A stretch of DNA of 64,000 nt from Prosapia bicincta. Lineage: Eukaryota; Arthropoda; Insecta; Hemiptera; Cercopidae. The position numbers and the translations under genes were made by a program. Location of the stretch: NCBI GenBank assembly GCA_036971475.1, contig JBAIZL010000001.1, positions 98,936,850 through 99,000,849 on the forward strand, read 5' to 3'. This document shows positions 1-15,290 of the stretch, in pieces. The notes beneath the pieces are model-generated. The model was not told the origin of the DNA, did not search any database, and saw only the letters and a list, made by a program, of their open reading frames with translations. Numbering within the stretch: position 1 is the stretch's first letter; the number at the start of each line of letters is the position of its first letter.

Positions 1-3000
1 CATTATGTTAGAGTGCCGACAGATATTCTATTGCCCGTTGTGTAAACGCAACAATATGTTAGAGAGGTGACGGGTAATTTACCGTCCAATGTGTAAACGG
101 GATAATATCTTAGAGCGGCGACGGATATTTTACTGCCCAAAGTGTAAACACGACATTTATTTAGAAGAGCGACGGATATTTTATCCCCCGTTGTGTAAAC
201 GCAACAATATCTTAGAGAGGTGACGGGTAATTTACCGTCCAATGTGTAAACGCGTCATTATGTTAGAGCGGCGACGAATATTCTATCGCCCGATGTGTAA
301 AAGCGATATTATGTTAGAGCGGCGACGGATATTCTATCACCCGATGTGTAAACGCGACATTATGTTAGAGTGCCGACGGATATTCTACCGCCCGATGTGT
401 ATACGCGACATTATGTTAGAGCGGCGACGGATATTGTTCTGCCCAATGTGTAAACGCGACTTTATGTTAGAGCGGCGACGAATAATCTATCGCCCGATGT
501 GTAAACGCAACATTATGTTAGAGCGGCGACGGATATTTTTCTGCCCAATGTGTAAACGCGAAATTATGTTAGAGTGAAGACGAATATTCTATCGCCCGAT
601 GTGTAAACGCGACATTATGTTAGAGCGTCGACGAATATTCTATCGCTCGATGTGTAAACGCGACATTATGTTAGAGCGGCGACGGATATTTTACTGCCCA
701 AAGTGTAAACACGACATATTTTTAGAAGAGCGACGGATATTTTATACCCCGTTGTGTAAACGCAACAATATCTTAGAGAGGTGACGGGTAATTTACCGTC
801 CATTGTGTAAACGCGATAATATCTTAGAGAGGTGACGGATATTCTATCGCCCGATGTGTAAACGCGACATTATGTTCGAGCGGCGACAGATATTTTACTG
901 CCCAATGTGTAAACGCGACATTATGTTAGAGTGCCGACGAATATTCTATCGCCCGATGTGTAAACGAGACATTATGTTAGAGCGGCGACGAATATTCTAT
1001 CGCTCGATGTGTAAACGCGACATTATGTTACAGTGGCGACGGATATTCTATCGCCCGATGTGTCAACGCGACATTATGTTAGAGTGCCAACGGATATTCT
1101 ATCGCCCGATGTGTAAACGCTACATTATGTTAGAGCGGTGACGGATATTTTTCTGCCCAATGTGTATACGCGACATTATGTTAGAGCGGTGACGGATATT
1201 CTATCGCCCGATATGTAAACGCGACATTATGTTAGAGCGGCGACGGATATTTTTCTGCCCAATGTGTAAACGCGACATTATGTTAGAGTGACGACGAATA
1301 TTCTATCGCCCGATGTGTAAACGCGACATTATGTTAGAGCGGCGACGGATATTTTTCTGCCCAATGTGTAAACGGGACATTATGTTAGAGCGGTGACGGA
1401 TATTCTATCGTCCGATGTGTAAACGCGACATTATGTTAAAGCGGCGAAAGATATTTTTCCGCCCAATGTGTAAACGGGACATTATGTTAGAGCGGTGACG
1501 GATATTCTATCGCCCGATGTGTAAACGCGACATTATGTTAGAGCGGCGACAGATATTTTACTGCCCAAAGTGTAAACACGACATTATTTTAGAAGAGCGA
1601 AGGATATTTTATCCCCAGTTGTGTTAACGCAACAATATCTTAGAGAGGTGACGGGTAATTTACCGTCCAATGTGTAAACGCGACATTATGTTAGAACGGT
1701 GACGGATATTTTTCTGCCCAATGTGTATACGCGACATTATGTTAGAGCGGTGACGGATATTCTATCGCTCGATATGAAAACGCGACATTAAGTTAGAGCG
1801 GCGACGGATATTTTTCTGCCCAATGTGTAAACGCGACATTATGTTAGAGTGACGACGAATATTCTATCGCCCGATGTGTAAACGCGACATTATGTTAGAG
1901 CGGCGACGAATATTCTATCGCCCGATGTGTAAACACGACATTATGTTACAGTGGCGACGGATATTTTATCGCCCGATGTGTAAACGCGACATTATGTTAG
2001 AGTGCCAACTGATATTCTATCCCCCGATGTGTAAACGCGACATTATGTTAGAGCGGCGACGGATATTTTACTGCCCAAAGTGTAAACACGACATATTAAT
2101 AGAAGAGCGACGGGTATTTTATCCTCCGTTGTGTAAACGAAAAAATATCTTAGAGAAGTGACGCGTAATTTACCGTCCATTGTGTAAACGCGATAATATC
2201 TTTGAGAGGTGATGGATATTCTATAACTCGATGTGTAAACGCGACATTATGTTAGAGCGGCGACAGATATTTTACTGCCCAAAATGTAAACACCACATTT
2301 TTTTAGAAGGGCGACGGATATTTTATCCCCCGTTGTGTAAACGCAACAATATCTTAGAGAAGTGATGGGTAATTTACCGTCTAATGTGTAAACGCGACTT
2401 TATGTTAGAACGGTGACGGATATTTTTCTGTCCAATGTGTAAACGCGACATTATGTTAGAGCGGTGACGGATATTCTATCGAACGATGTGTAAACGCGAC
2501 ATTATGTTAAAGCGGCGAAAGATATTTTTCTGCCCAATGTGTAAACGGGACATTATGTTAGAGCGGTGACGGATATTCTATCGCCCGATGAGTAAACGCG
2601 ACATTATGTTAGAGCGGCTACGGATATTTTACTGCTCAAAGTGTAAACACGACATTTTTTCAGAAGAGCGACGGATATTTTATCCCCCGTTGTGTAAACC
2701 CAACAATATCTTAGAGAGGTGACGGGTAATTTAACGTCCAATGTGTAAACGCGATAATATCTTAGAGAGGTGACGGATATTCTATCGCCCGATGTGTAAA
2801 CGCGACATTATGTTAGAGGGGCGACGGATATTTTTCTGCCCAATGTGTAAACGCGACATTATGTTAGAGCGGTGACGGATATTTTATCGCCCGAGGTGCA
2901 AACACGACATTTTTTTAGAAGAGCGACGGATATTTTATCCCCCGTTGTGTAAACGCAACAATATCTTAGAGAGGTGACGGGTAATTTACCGTCCAATGTG

Positions 3001-6000
3001 TAAACGGGATAATATCTCAGAGCGGCGACGGATATTTTACTGCCCAAAGTGTAAACACGACATTTTTTTAGAAGAGCGACGATATTTTATCCCCCGTTGT
3101 GTAAACGCAACGATATCTTAGAGAGGTGACGGGTAATTTACCGTCCAATGTGTAAACGCGACATTATGTTAGAGCGGCGACGAATATTCTATCGCCCGAT
3201 GTGTAAACGCGACATTATGTTAGAGCGGCGACGGATATTTTTCTGCCCAATGTGTAAACGGGACATTTTGTTAGAGCGGTGACGGATATTCTATCGCCCG
3301 ATGTGTGAACGCGACATTATACTAAAGCGGCGAAAGATATTTTTCTGCCGAATGTGTAAACGGGACATTATGTTAGAGCGGTGACGGATATTCTATCGCC
3401 CGATGTGTAAACGCGACATTATGTTAGAGCGGCGACAGATATTTTACTGCCCAAAGTGTAAACACGACATTATTTTAGAAGAGAGACGGATATTTTATCC
3501 CCCGTTGTGTAAACGCAACAATATCTTAGAGAGGTGACAGGTAATTTACCGTCCAATGTATAACGCGACATTATGTTAGAGTGCCGACGAATATTCTATT
3601 GCCCGATGTGTAAACGCGACATTATGTTCGAGCGGCGACGGATATTTTTCTGCCAAATGTGTATACGCGACATTGTGTTAGAGCGGTAACATATATTCTA
3701 TCGCCCGATGTGTAAACGCGACAATATGTTAGAGCGGCGACGGATATTTTTCTGCCCAATGTGTATACGCGACATTATGTTAGAGCGGTGACGTTTATTC
3801 TATCGCCCGATGTGTAAACGCGACATTATGTTAGAGCGGCGACGGATATTTTACTACCCAAAGTGTAAACACGACATTTTTTTAGAAGAGCGACGGATAT
3901 TTTATCCCCCGTTGTGTAAACGCAACAATATCTTAAGAGAGGTGACGGGTAATTTACTGTTCAATGTGTAAACGCGATAATATTTTAGAACGGTGACGGA
4001 TATTCTATCGCCCGATGTGCAAACACGTCATTTTTTTAGAAGAGCGACGGATATTTTATCCCCCGTTGTGTAAACGCAACAATGTCTTAGAGAGGTGACG
4101 GATAATTTACCGTCCAATGTGTAAACACGATAATATCTTAGAACGGTGACGGATATTCTACCGCCCGATGTGTAAACGCGTCATTATGTTATAGCGGCGA
4201 CGGATATTTTACTGCCCAAAGTGTAAACACGACATATTTATAGAAGAATGACGGATATTTTATCCTCCGTTGGGTAAACGAAAAAATATCTTAGAGAGGT
4301 GACGGGTAATTTACCGTCCACTGTGTAAACGCGATAATATCTTAGAGAGGTGACGGATATTCTATCGCCCGATGTGTAAACGCGACATTATATTAGAGCG
4401 GCGACAGATATTTTACTGCCCAAAGTGTAATCACGACAATATTTTAGAAGAGCGACGGATATTTTATCCCCCGTTGTGTAAACGCAACAATATCTTAGAG
4501 AGGTGACGGGTAATTTACCGTCCAATGTGTAAACGTGACATTATGTTAGAACGGTGACGGATATTTTTCTGCCCTATGTGTATACGCGACATTATGTTAG
4601 AGCGGTGACGGATATTCTATCGCCCGATATGAAAACGCAACATTATGTTAGAGCGGCGACGGATATTTTTCTGTCCAATGTGTAAACGCGACATATTATA
4701 TTAGAGTGCCGACGAATATTCTATTGCCCGATGTGTAAACGCGACATTATGTTAGAGCGGTGACGAATATTCTATCGCCCGATGTGTAAACGCGACATTA
4801 TGTTAGAGCGGCGACGGATATTTTTTGCCCAATGTGTAAACGGGACATTATGTTAGAGCGGTGACGGATATTCTATCGCCCGATGTGTAAACGCGACATT
4901 ATGTTAAAGCGGCGAAAGATATTTTTCTGCCCAATGTGTAAACGGGACATTATGTTAGAGCGGTGACGGATATTCTATCGCCCGATGTGTAAACGCGACA
5001 TTATGTTAGAGCGGCGACAGATATTTTACTGCCCAAAGTGTAAACACGACATTATTTTAGAAGAGCGACGGATATTTTATCAGCCGTTGTGTAAATGCAA
5101 CAATATCTTAGAGAGGTGACGGGTAATTTACCGTCCAATGTGTAAACGTGACATTATGTTAGAACGGTGACGGAAATTTTTCTGCCCAATGTGTATACGC
5201 GACATTATGTTAGAGCGGTGACGGATATTCTATCGCCCGATATGAAAACGCGACATTATGTTAGAGCGGCGACGGATATTTTTCTGTCCAATGTGTAAAC
5301 GCGACATTATGTTAGAGTGCCGACGAATATTCTATTGCCCGATGTGTAAACGCGACTTTATGTTAGAACGGTGACGGATAGTTTTTTGCCCAATGTGTAA
5401 ACGCGACATTATGTTAGAGCGGTGACGGATATTCTATCGCCGGATGTGTAAACGCGACATTATGTTAAAGCGGCGAAAGATATTTTTCTGCCCAATGTGT
5501 AAACGGGACATTATGTTAGAGCGGTGACGGATATTCTATCGCCCGATGTGTAAACGAGACATTATGTTAGAGCGGCTACGGATATTTTACTGCTCAAAGT
5601 GTAAACACGACAGTTTTTCAGAAGAGCGACGGATATTTTATCCCCCGTTGTGTAAACCCAACAATATCTTAGAGAGGTGACGGGTAATTTACCGTCCAAT
5701 GTGTAAACGGGATAATATCTTAGAGCGGCGACGAATATTTTACTGCCCAAAGTGTAAACACGACATTTTTTTAGAAGAGCGACGGATATTTTATCCCCCG
5801 TTGTGTAAACGCAACAATATCTTAGAGAGGTGACGGGTAATTTACCGTCCAATGTGTAAACGCGACATTATGTTAGAGCGGCGACGAATATTCTATCGCC
5901 CGATGTGTAAAAGCGATATTATGTTAGAGCGGCGACGGATATTCTATCACCCGATGTGTAAACGAGACATTATGTTAGAGCGGCTACAGATATTTTACTG

Positions 6001-6214
6001 CTCAAAGTGTAAACACGACATTTTTTCAGAAGAGCGACGGATATTTTATTCCCCGTTGTGTAAACGTAACAATATCTTAGAGAGGTGACGGGTAATTTAA
6101 CGTCCAATGTGTAAACGCGATAATATCTTAGAGAGGTGACGGATATTCTATCGCCCGATGTGTAAACGCGACATTATGTTAGAGGGGCGACGGATATTTT
6201 TCTGCCCAATGTGT

Positions 6215-9200
6215 AAACGCGACATTATGTTAGAGCGGTGACGGATATTTTATCGCCCGAGGTGCAAACACGACAATTTTTTAGAAGAGCGACGGATATT
6301 TTATCCCCCGTTGTGTAAACGCAACAATATCTTAGAGAGATGACGGGTAATTTACCGTCCAATGTGTAAACGGGATAATATCTTAGAGCGGCGACGGATA
6401 TTTTACTGCCCAAAGTGTAAACACGACATTTTTTTAGAAGAGCGACGATATTTTATCCCCCGTTGTGTAAACGCAACAATATCTTAGAGAGGTGACGGGT
6501 AATTTACCGTCCAATGTGTAAACGCGACATTATGTTAGAGCGGCGACGAATATTCTATCGCCCGATGTGTAAACGCGACATTATGTTAGAGCGGCGACGG
6601 ATATTTTTCTGCCCAATGTGTAAACGGGACATTTTGTTAGAGCGGTGACGGATATTCTATCGCCCGATGTGTGAACACGACATTATGTTAAAGCGGCGAA
6701 AGATATTTTTCTGCCCAAAGTGTAAACACGACATTATTTTAGAAGAGCGACGGATATTTTATCCTCCGTTGGGTAAACGAAAAAATATCTTAGAGAGGTG
6801 ACGGGTAATTTACCGTCCACTGTGTAAACGCGATAATATCTTAGAGAGGTGACGGATATTCTATCGCCCGATGTGTAAACGCGACATTATATTAGAGCGG
6901 CGACAGATATTTTACTGCCCAAAGAGTAAACACGACATTATTTTAGAAGAGCGACGGATATTTTATCCCCCGTTGTGTAAACGCAACAATATCTTAGAGA
7001 GGTGACGGGTAATTTACCGTCCAATGTGTAAACGCGATAATATCTTAGAACGGTGACATATATTCCATCGCCCGATGTGTAAACGCGACATTATGTTAGA
7101 GCGGTGAGGAATATTCTATCGCCCGATGTGTAAACGCGACATTATGTTACAGCGGCGACGGATATTTTTTGCCCAATGTGTAAACGGGACATTATTTTAG
7201 AAGAGCGACGGATATTTTATCAGCCGTTGTGTAAATGCAACAATATCTTAGAGAGGTGACGGGTAATTTACCGTCCAATGTGTAAACGTGACATTATGTT
7301 AGAACGGTGACGGATATTTTTCTGCCCAATGTGTATACGCGACATTATGTTAGAGCGGTGACGGATATTCTATCGCCCGATGTGTAAACGCGACATTATG
7401 TTAAAGCGGCGAAAGATATTTTTCTGCCCAATGTGTAAACGGGACATTATGTTAGAGCGGTGACGGATATTTTTTTGCCCAATGTGTAAACGCGACATTA
7501 TGTTAGAGCGGTGACGGATATTCTATCGCCCGATGTGTAAACGCGACATTATGTTAAAGCGGCGAAAGATATTTTTCTGCCCAATGTGTAAACGGGACAT
7601 TATGTTAGAGCGGTGACGGATATTCTATCGCCCGATGTGTAAACGCGACATTATGTTAGAGCGGCTACGGATATTTTACTGCTCAAAGTGTAAACACGAC
7701 ATTTTTTCAGAAGAGCGACGGATATTTTATCCCCCGTTGTGTAAACCCAACAATATCTTAGAGAGGTGACGGGTAATTTACCGTCCAATGTGTAAACGGG
7801 ATAATATCTTAGAGCGGCGACGGATATTTTACTGCCCAAAGTGTAAACACGACATTTTTTTAGAAGAGCGACGGATATTTTATCCCCCGTTGTGTAAACG
7901 CAACAATATCTTAGAGAGGTGACGGGTAATTTACCGTCCAATGTGTAAACGCGACATTATGTTAGAGCGGCGACGAATATTCTATCGCCCGATGTGTAAA
8001 AGCGATATTATGTTAGAGCGGCGACGGATATTCTATCACCCGATGTGTAAACGCGACATTATGTTAGAGTGCCGACGGATATTCTACCGCCCGATGTGTA
8101 TACGCCACATTATGTTAGAGCGGCTACGGATATTTTACTGCTCAAAGTGTAAACACGACATTTTTTCAGAAGAGCGACGGATATTTTATCCCCCGTTGTG
8201 TAAACCCAACAATATCTTAGAGAGGTGACGGGTAATTTAACGTCCAATGTGTAAACACGATAATATCTTAGAGAGGTGACGGATATTCTATCGCCCGATG
8301 TGTAAACGCGACATTATGTTAGAGGGGCGACGGATATTTTTCTGCCCAATGTGTAAACGCGACATTATGTTAGAGCGGTGACGGATATTTTATCGCCCGA
8401 GGTGCAAACACGACATTTTTTTAGAAGAGCGACGGATATTTTATCCCCCGTTGTGTAAACGCAACAATATCTTAGAGAGGTGACGGGTAATTTACCGTCC
8501 AATGTGTAAACGGGATAATATCTTAGAGCGGCGACGGATATTTTACTGTCCAAAGTGTAAACACGACATTTTTTTAGAAGAGCGACGATATTTTATCCCC
8601 CGTTGTGTAAACGCAACAATATCTTAGAGAGGTGAAGGGTAATTTACCGTCCAATGTGTAAACGCGACATTATGTTAGAGCGGCGACGAATATTCTATCG
8701 CCCGATGTGTAAACGCGACATTATGTTAGAGCGGCGACGGATATTTTTCTGCCCAATGTGTAAACGGGACATTTTGTTAGAGCGGTGACGGATATTCTAT
8801 CGCCCGATGTGTGAACGCGACATTATGTTAAAGCGGCGAAAGATATTTTTCTGCCGAATGTGTAAACGGGACATTATTTTAGAAGAGCGACGGATATTTT
8901 ATCCCCCGTTGTGTAAACGCAACAATATCTTAGAGAGGTGACGGGTAATTTACCGTCCAATGAGTAAACGCGACATTATGTTAGAACGGTGACGGATATT
9001 CTACCGCATGATGTGTAAACGCGACATTATGTTCGAGCGGCGACGGATATTTTTGTGCCCAATGTGTATACGCGACATTGTGTTAGAGCGGTAACATATA
9101 TTCTATCGCCCGATGTGTAAACGCGACATTATGTTAGAGCGGCGACGGATATTTTTCTGCCCATTGTGTATACGCGACATTATGTTAGAGCGGTGACGTT

Positions 9201-12200
9201 TATTCTATCGCCCGATGTGTAAACGCGACATTATGTTAGAGCGGCGACGGATATTTTACTACCCAAAGTGTAAACACGACATTTTTTTAGAAGAGCGACG
9301 GATATTTTATCCCCCGTTGATAAACGCAACAATATCTTAAGAGAGGTGACGGGTAATTTACTGTTCAATGTGTAAACGCGACATATTATATTAGAGTGCC
9401 GACGAATATTCTATTGCCCGATGTGTAAACGCGACTTTATGTTAGAACGGTGACGGATATTCTATCGCCCGATGTGCAAACACGTCATTTTTTTAGAAGA
9501 GCGACGGATATTTTATCCCCCGTTGTGTAAACGCAACAATGTCTTAGAGAGGTGACGGATAATTTACCGTCCAATGTGTAAACGCGATAATATCTTAGAA
9601 CGGTGACGGATATTCTACCGCCCGATGTGTAAACGCGTCATTATGTTATAGCGGCGACGGATATTTTACTGCCCAAAGTGTAAACACGACATATTTATAG
9701 AAGAACGACGGATATTTTATCCTCCGTTGGGTAAACGAAAAAATATCTTAGAGAGGTGACGGGTAATTTACCGTCCACTGTGTAAACGCGATAATATCTT
9801 AGAGAGGTGACGGATATTCTATCGCCCGATGTGTAAACGCGACATTATATTAGAGCGGCGACAGATATTTTACTGCCCAAAGTGTAAACACGACATTATT
9901 TTAGAAGAGCGACGGATATTTTATCCCCCGTTGTGTAAACGCAACAATATCTTAGAGAGGTGACGGGTAATTTACCGTCCAATGTGTAAACGCGATAATA
10001 TCTTAGAACGGTGACATATATTCCATCGCCCGATGTGTAAACGCGACATTATGTTAGAGCGGTGACGAATATTCTATCGCCCGATGTGTAAACGCGACAT
10101 TATGTTAGAGCGGCGACGGATATTTTTTGCCCAATGTGTAAACGGGACATTATTTTAGAAGAGCGACGGATATTTTATCAGCCGTTGTGTAAATGCAACA
10201 ATATCTTAGAGAGGTGACGGGTAATTTACCGTCCAATGTGTAAACGTGACATTATGTTAGAACGGTGACGGATATTTTTCTGCCCAATGTGTATACGCGA
10301 CATTATGTTAGAGCGGTGACGGATATTCTATCGCCCGATATGAAAACGCGACATTATGTTAGAGCGGCGACGGATATTTTTCTGTCCAATGTGTAAACGC
10401 GACATATTATATTAGAGTGCCGACGAATATTCTATTGCCCGATGTTAAAACGCGACTTTATGTTAGAACGGTGACGGATATTTTTTTGCCCAATGTGTAA
10501 ACGCGACATTATGTTAGAGCGGTGACGGATATTCTATCGCCCGATGTGTAAACGCGACATTATGTTAAAGCGGCGAAAGATATTTTTCTGCCCAATGGGT
10601 AAACGGGACATTATGTTAGAGCGGTGACGGATATACTATCGCCCGATGTGTAAACGCAACATTATGTTAGAGCGGCTACGGATATTTTACTGCTCAAAGT
10701 GTAAACACGACATTTTTTCAGAAGAGTGACGTATATTTTATCCCCCGTTGTGTAAACCCAACAATATCTTAGAGAGGTGACGGGTAATTTACCGTCCAAT
10801 GTGTAAACGGGATAATATCTTAGAGCGGCGACGGATATTTTACTGCCCAAAGTGTAAACGCGACATTATGTTAGAGCGGTGACGGATATTCTATCGCCCG
10901 ATGTGTAAAAACGACATTATGTTAAAGCGGCGAAAGATATTTTTCTGCCCAATGTGTAAACGGGACATTATGTTAGAGCGGTGACGGATATTCTATCGCC
11001 CGATGTGTAAACGCGACATTATATTAGAGCGGCGACAGATATTTTACTGCCCAAAGTGTAAACACGACTTTATTTTAGAAGAGCGACGGATATTTTATCC
11101 CCCGTTGTGTAAACGCAACAATATCTTAGAGAGGTGACGGGTAATTTACCGTCCAATGTGTAAACGCGATAATATCTTAGAACGGTGACATATATTCCAT
11201 CGCCCGATGTGTAAACGCGACATTATGTTAGAGCGGTGACGAATATTCTATCGCCCGATGTGTAAACGCGACATTATGTTAGAGCGGCGACGGATATTTT
11301 TTGCCCAAGGTGTAAACGGGACATTATGTTAGAGCGGTGACGGATATTCTATCGCCCGATGTGTAAACGCGACATTATGTTAAAGCGGCGAAAGATATTT
11401 TTCTGCCCAATGTGTAAACGGGACATTATGTTAGAGCGGTGACGGATATTCTATCGCCCGATGTGTAAACGCGACATTATGTTAGAGCGGCGACAGATAT
11501 TTTACTGCCCAAAGTGTAAACACGACATTATTTTAGAAGAGCGACGGATATTTTATCAGCCGTTGTGTAAATGCAACAATATCTTAGAGAGGTGACGGGT
11601 AATTTACCGTCCAATGTGTAAACGTGACATTATGTTGGAACGGTGACGGATATTTTTCTGCCCAATGTGTATACGCGACATTATGTTAGAGCGGTGACGG
11701 ATATTCTATCGCCCGATATGAAAACGCGACATTATGTTAGAGCGGCGACGGATATTTTTCTGTCCAATGTGTAAACGCGACATTATGTTAGAGTGCCGAC
11801 GAATATTCTATTGCCCGATGTGTAAACGCGACTTTATGTTAGAACGGTGACGGATATTTTTTTGTCCAATGTGTAAACGCGACATTATGTTAGAGCGGTG
11901 ACGGATATTCTATCGCCCGATGTGTAAACGCGACATTATGTTAGAGCGGCTACGGATATTTTACTGCTCAAAGTGTAAACACGACATTTTTTCAGAAGAG
12001 TGACGGATATTTTATCCCCCGTTGTGTAAATCCAACAATATCTTAGAGAGGTGACGGGTAATTTACCGTCCAATGTGTAAACGGGATAATATCATTGAGC
12101 GGCGACGGATATTTTACTGCCCAAAGTGTAAACACGACATTTTTTTAGAAGAGCGACGGATATTTTATCCCCCGTTGTGTAAACGCAACAATATCTTAGA

Positions 12201-15200
12201 GAGGTGACGGGTAATTTACCGTCCAATGTGTAAACGCGACATTATGTTAGAGCGGCGACGAATATTCTATCGCCCGATGTGTAAAAGCGATATTATGTTA
12301 GAGCGGCGACGGATATTTTATCACCCGATGTGTAAACGCGACATTATGTTAGAGTGCCGACGGATATTCTACCGCCCGATGTGTATACGCGACATTATGT
12401 TAGAGCGGCGACGGATATTTTTCTGCCCAATGTGTAAACGCGACTTTATGTTAGAGCGGCGACGAATAATCTATCGCCCGATGTGTAAACGCAACATTAT
12501 GTTAGAGCGGCGATGGATATTTTTCTGCCCAATGTGTAAACGCGAAATTATGTTAGAGTGCCGACGAATATTCTATCGCCCGATGTGTAAACGCGACATT
12601 ATGTTAGAGCGGCGACGGATATTTTTCTGCCCAATGTGTAAACGCGACATTATGTTAGAGCGGCGACGGATATTTTTCTGCCCAATGTGTAAACGCGACA
12701 TTATGTTAGAGTGACGACGAATATTGTATCGCCCGATGTGTAAACGCGACATTATGTTAGAGCGGCGACGAATATTCTATCGCTCGATATGTAAACGCAA
12801 CATTATGTTAGAGCGGCGACGGATATTTTACTGCCCAAAGTGTAAACACGACATATTTATAGAAGAGCGACGGATACTTTATCCTCCGTTGTGTAAACTA
12901 AAAAATATCTTAGAGAGGTGACGGGTAATTTACGGTCCATTGTGTAAACGCGATAATATCTTAGAACGGTGACATATATTCTATCGCCCGATGTGTAAAC
13001 GCGAGATTATGTTAGAGCGGTGACGGATATTTTTCTGCCCAATGTGTAAACGGGACATTATGTTAGTGCGGTGACGGATATTCTATCGCCCGATGTGTGA
13101 ACGCGACATTATTTTAGAGCGGCGACGGATATTTTTCTGCCAATGTGTAAACGCGACATTATGTTAGAGTGACGACGAATATTCTATCGCCCGATGTGTA
13201 ATCGCGACATCATTTTAGAGCGGCGACGGATATTTTTCTGCCCAATGTGTAAACGGGACATTATGTTAGAGCGGTGACGGATATTCTATCACCCGATGTG
13301 TGAACGCGACATTATGTTAAAGCGGCGAAAGATATTTTTCTGCCGAATGTGTAAACGGGACATTATGTTAGAGCGGTGACGGATATTCTATCGCCCGATG
13401 TGTAAACGCGACATTATGTTAGAGCGGCGACAGATATTTTACTGCCCAAAGTGTAAACACGACATTATTTTAGAAGAGCGCCGGATATTTTATCCCCCGT
13501 TGTGTAAACGCAACAATATCTTAGAGAGGTGACGGGTAATTTACCGTCCAATGTGTAAACGCGACATTATGTTAGAACGGTGACGGATATTTTTCTGCCC
13601 AATGTGTATACGCGACATTATGTTAGAGCGGTGACGGATATTCTATCGCCCGATATGAAAACGCGACATTATGTTAGAGCGGCGACGGATATTTTTCTGC
13701 CCAATGTGTAAACGCGACATTATGTTAGAGTGCCGACGAATATTCTATTGCCCTATGTGTAAACGCGACATTATGTTAGAGCGGCGACGGATATTTTTCT
13801 GCCCAATGTGTAAACGCGACATTATGTTAGAGCGTTGACGGATAGTCTATCGCCCGATGTGTAAAGGCGACATTATGTTAGAGCGGCGACGGATATTTTA
13901 CTGCCCAAAGTGTAAACACGACATTTTTTTAGAAGAGCGACGGATATTTTATCCCCCGTTGTGTAAACGCAACAATATCTTAGAGAGGTGACGGGTAATT
14001 TACCGTCCAATGTGTAAACGCGACATTATGTTAGAGCGGCGACGAATATTCTATCGCCCGATGTGTAAAAGCGATATTATGTTAGAGCGGCGACGGATAT
14101 TCTATCGCCCGATATGAAAACGCGACATTATGTTAGAGCGGCGACGGATATTTTTCTGCCCAATGTGTAAACGCGACATTATGTTAGAGTGCCGACGAAT
14201 ATTCTATTGCCCTATGTGTAAACGCGACATTATGTTAGAGCGGCGACGGATATTTTTCAGCCCAATGTGTAAACGGGACATTATGTTAGAGCGGTGACGG
14301 ATATTCTATCGCCCGATGTGTAAACGCGACATTATGTTAGAGCGGCGACAGATATTTTACTGCCCAAAGTGTAAACACGACATTATTTTAGAAGAGCGAA
14401 GGATATTTTATCCCCAGTTGTGTTAACGCAACAATATCTTAGAGAGGTGACGGGTAATTTACCGTCCAATGTGTAAACGCGACATTATGTTAGAGCGGCG
14501 ACGGATATTTTTCTGCCCAATGTGTAAACGCGACTTTATGTTAGAGCGGCGACGAATAATCTATCGCCCGATGTGTAAACGCAACATTATGTTAGAGCGG
14601 CGACGGATATTTTTCTGCCCAATGTGTAAACGCGAAATTATGTTAGAGTGCCAACGAATATTCTATCGCCCAATGTGTAAACGCGACATTATGTTAGAGC
14701 GGCGACGGATATTTTTCTGCCCAATGTGTAAACGCGACATTATGTTAGAGTGACGACGAATATTCTATCGCCCGATGTGTAAACGCGACATTATGTTAGA
14801 GCGGCGACGAATATTCTATCGCTCGATGTGTAAACGCGACATTATGTTAGAGCGGCGACGGATATTTTATCCTCCGTTGTGTAAACTAAAAAATATCTTA
14901 GAGAGGTGACGGGTAATTTACCGTCCATTGTGTAAACGCAATAATATCTTAGAGAGGTGACGGATATTCTATCGCCCGATGTGTAAACGCGACATTATGT
15001 TAGAGCGGCGACAGATATTTTACTGCCCAAAGTGAAAACACGACATTATTTTAGAAGAGCGACGGATATTTTATCCCCCGTTGTGTAAACGCAACAATAT
15101 CTTAGAGAGGTGACGGGTAATTTACCGTCCAATGTGTAAACGCGACATTATGTTAGAACGGTGACGGATATTCTATCGCCCGATATGTAAACGCGACATT

Positions 15201-15290
15201 ATGTTAGAGCGGCGACGGATATTTTTCTGCCAATGTGTAAACGCGACATTATGTTAGAGTGACGACGAATATTCTATCGCCCGATGTGTA
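6215..15290 (+). repeat. Higher-order satellite block, copy 1 (~9 kb)
   Basis: This stretch is repeated, monomer variant by monomer variant, in the directly following block. Rare variants serve as markers. The segment at 6,225-6,413 recurs at 15,300-15,488 (offset 9,075); 7,651-7,941 recurs at 16,879-17,169 (offset 9,228); 8,365-8,553 recurs at 17,593-17,781 (offset 9,228); the rare TGTAATCGCGACATCAT near 13,198 recurs near 22,271 (offset 9,073); the 1-bp-short CTGCCAATGTG at 15,227 recurs at 24,249 (offset 9,022). The drift between offsets is mostly near multiples of 51 bp, as expected for gain or loss of whole monomers. Boundaries were placed by eye. Confidence 0.75.

Noticed and set aside
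5562..5852. Minus-strand frames with KISVALL, CRVYTLG and YYPVYTLDG repeats as genes
   Set aside because: Same cause: the cassette monomers are stop-free in this minus frame. The nearly identical frames at 7,651, 16,879 and elsewhere are copies of one satellite segment.
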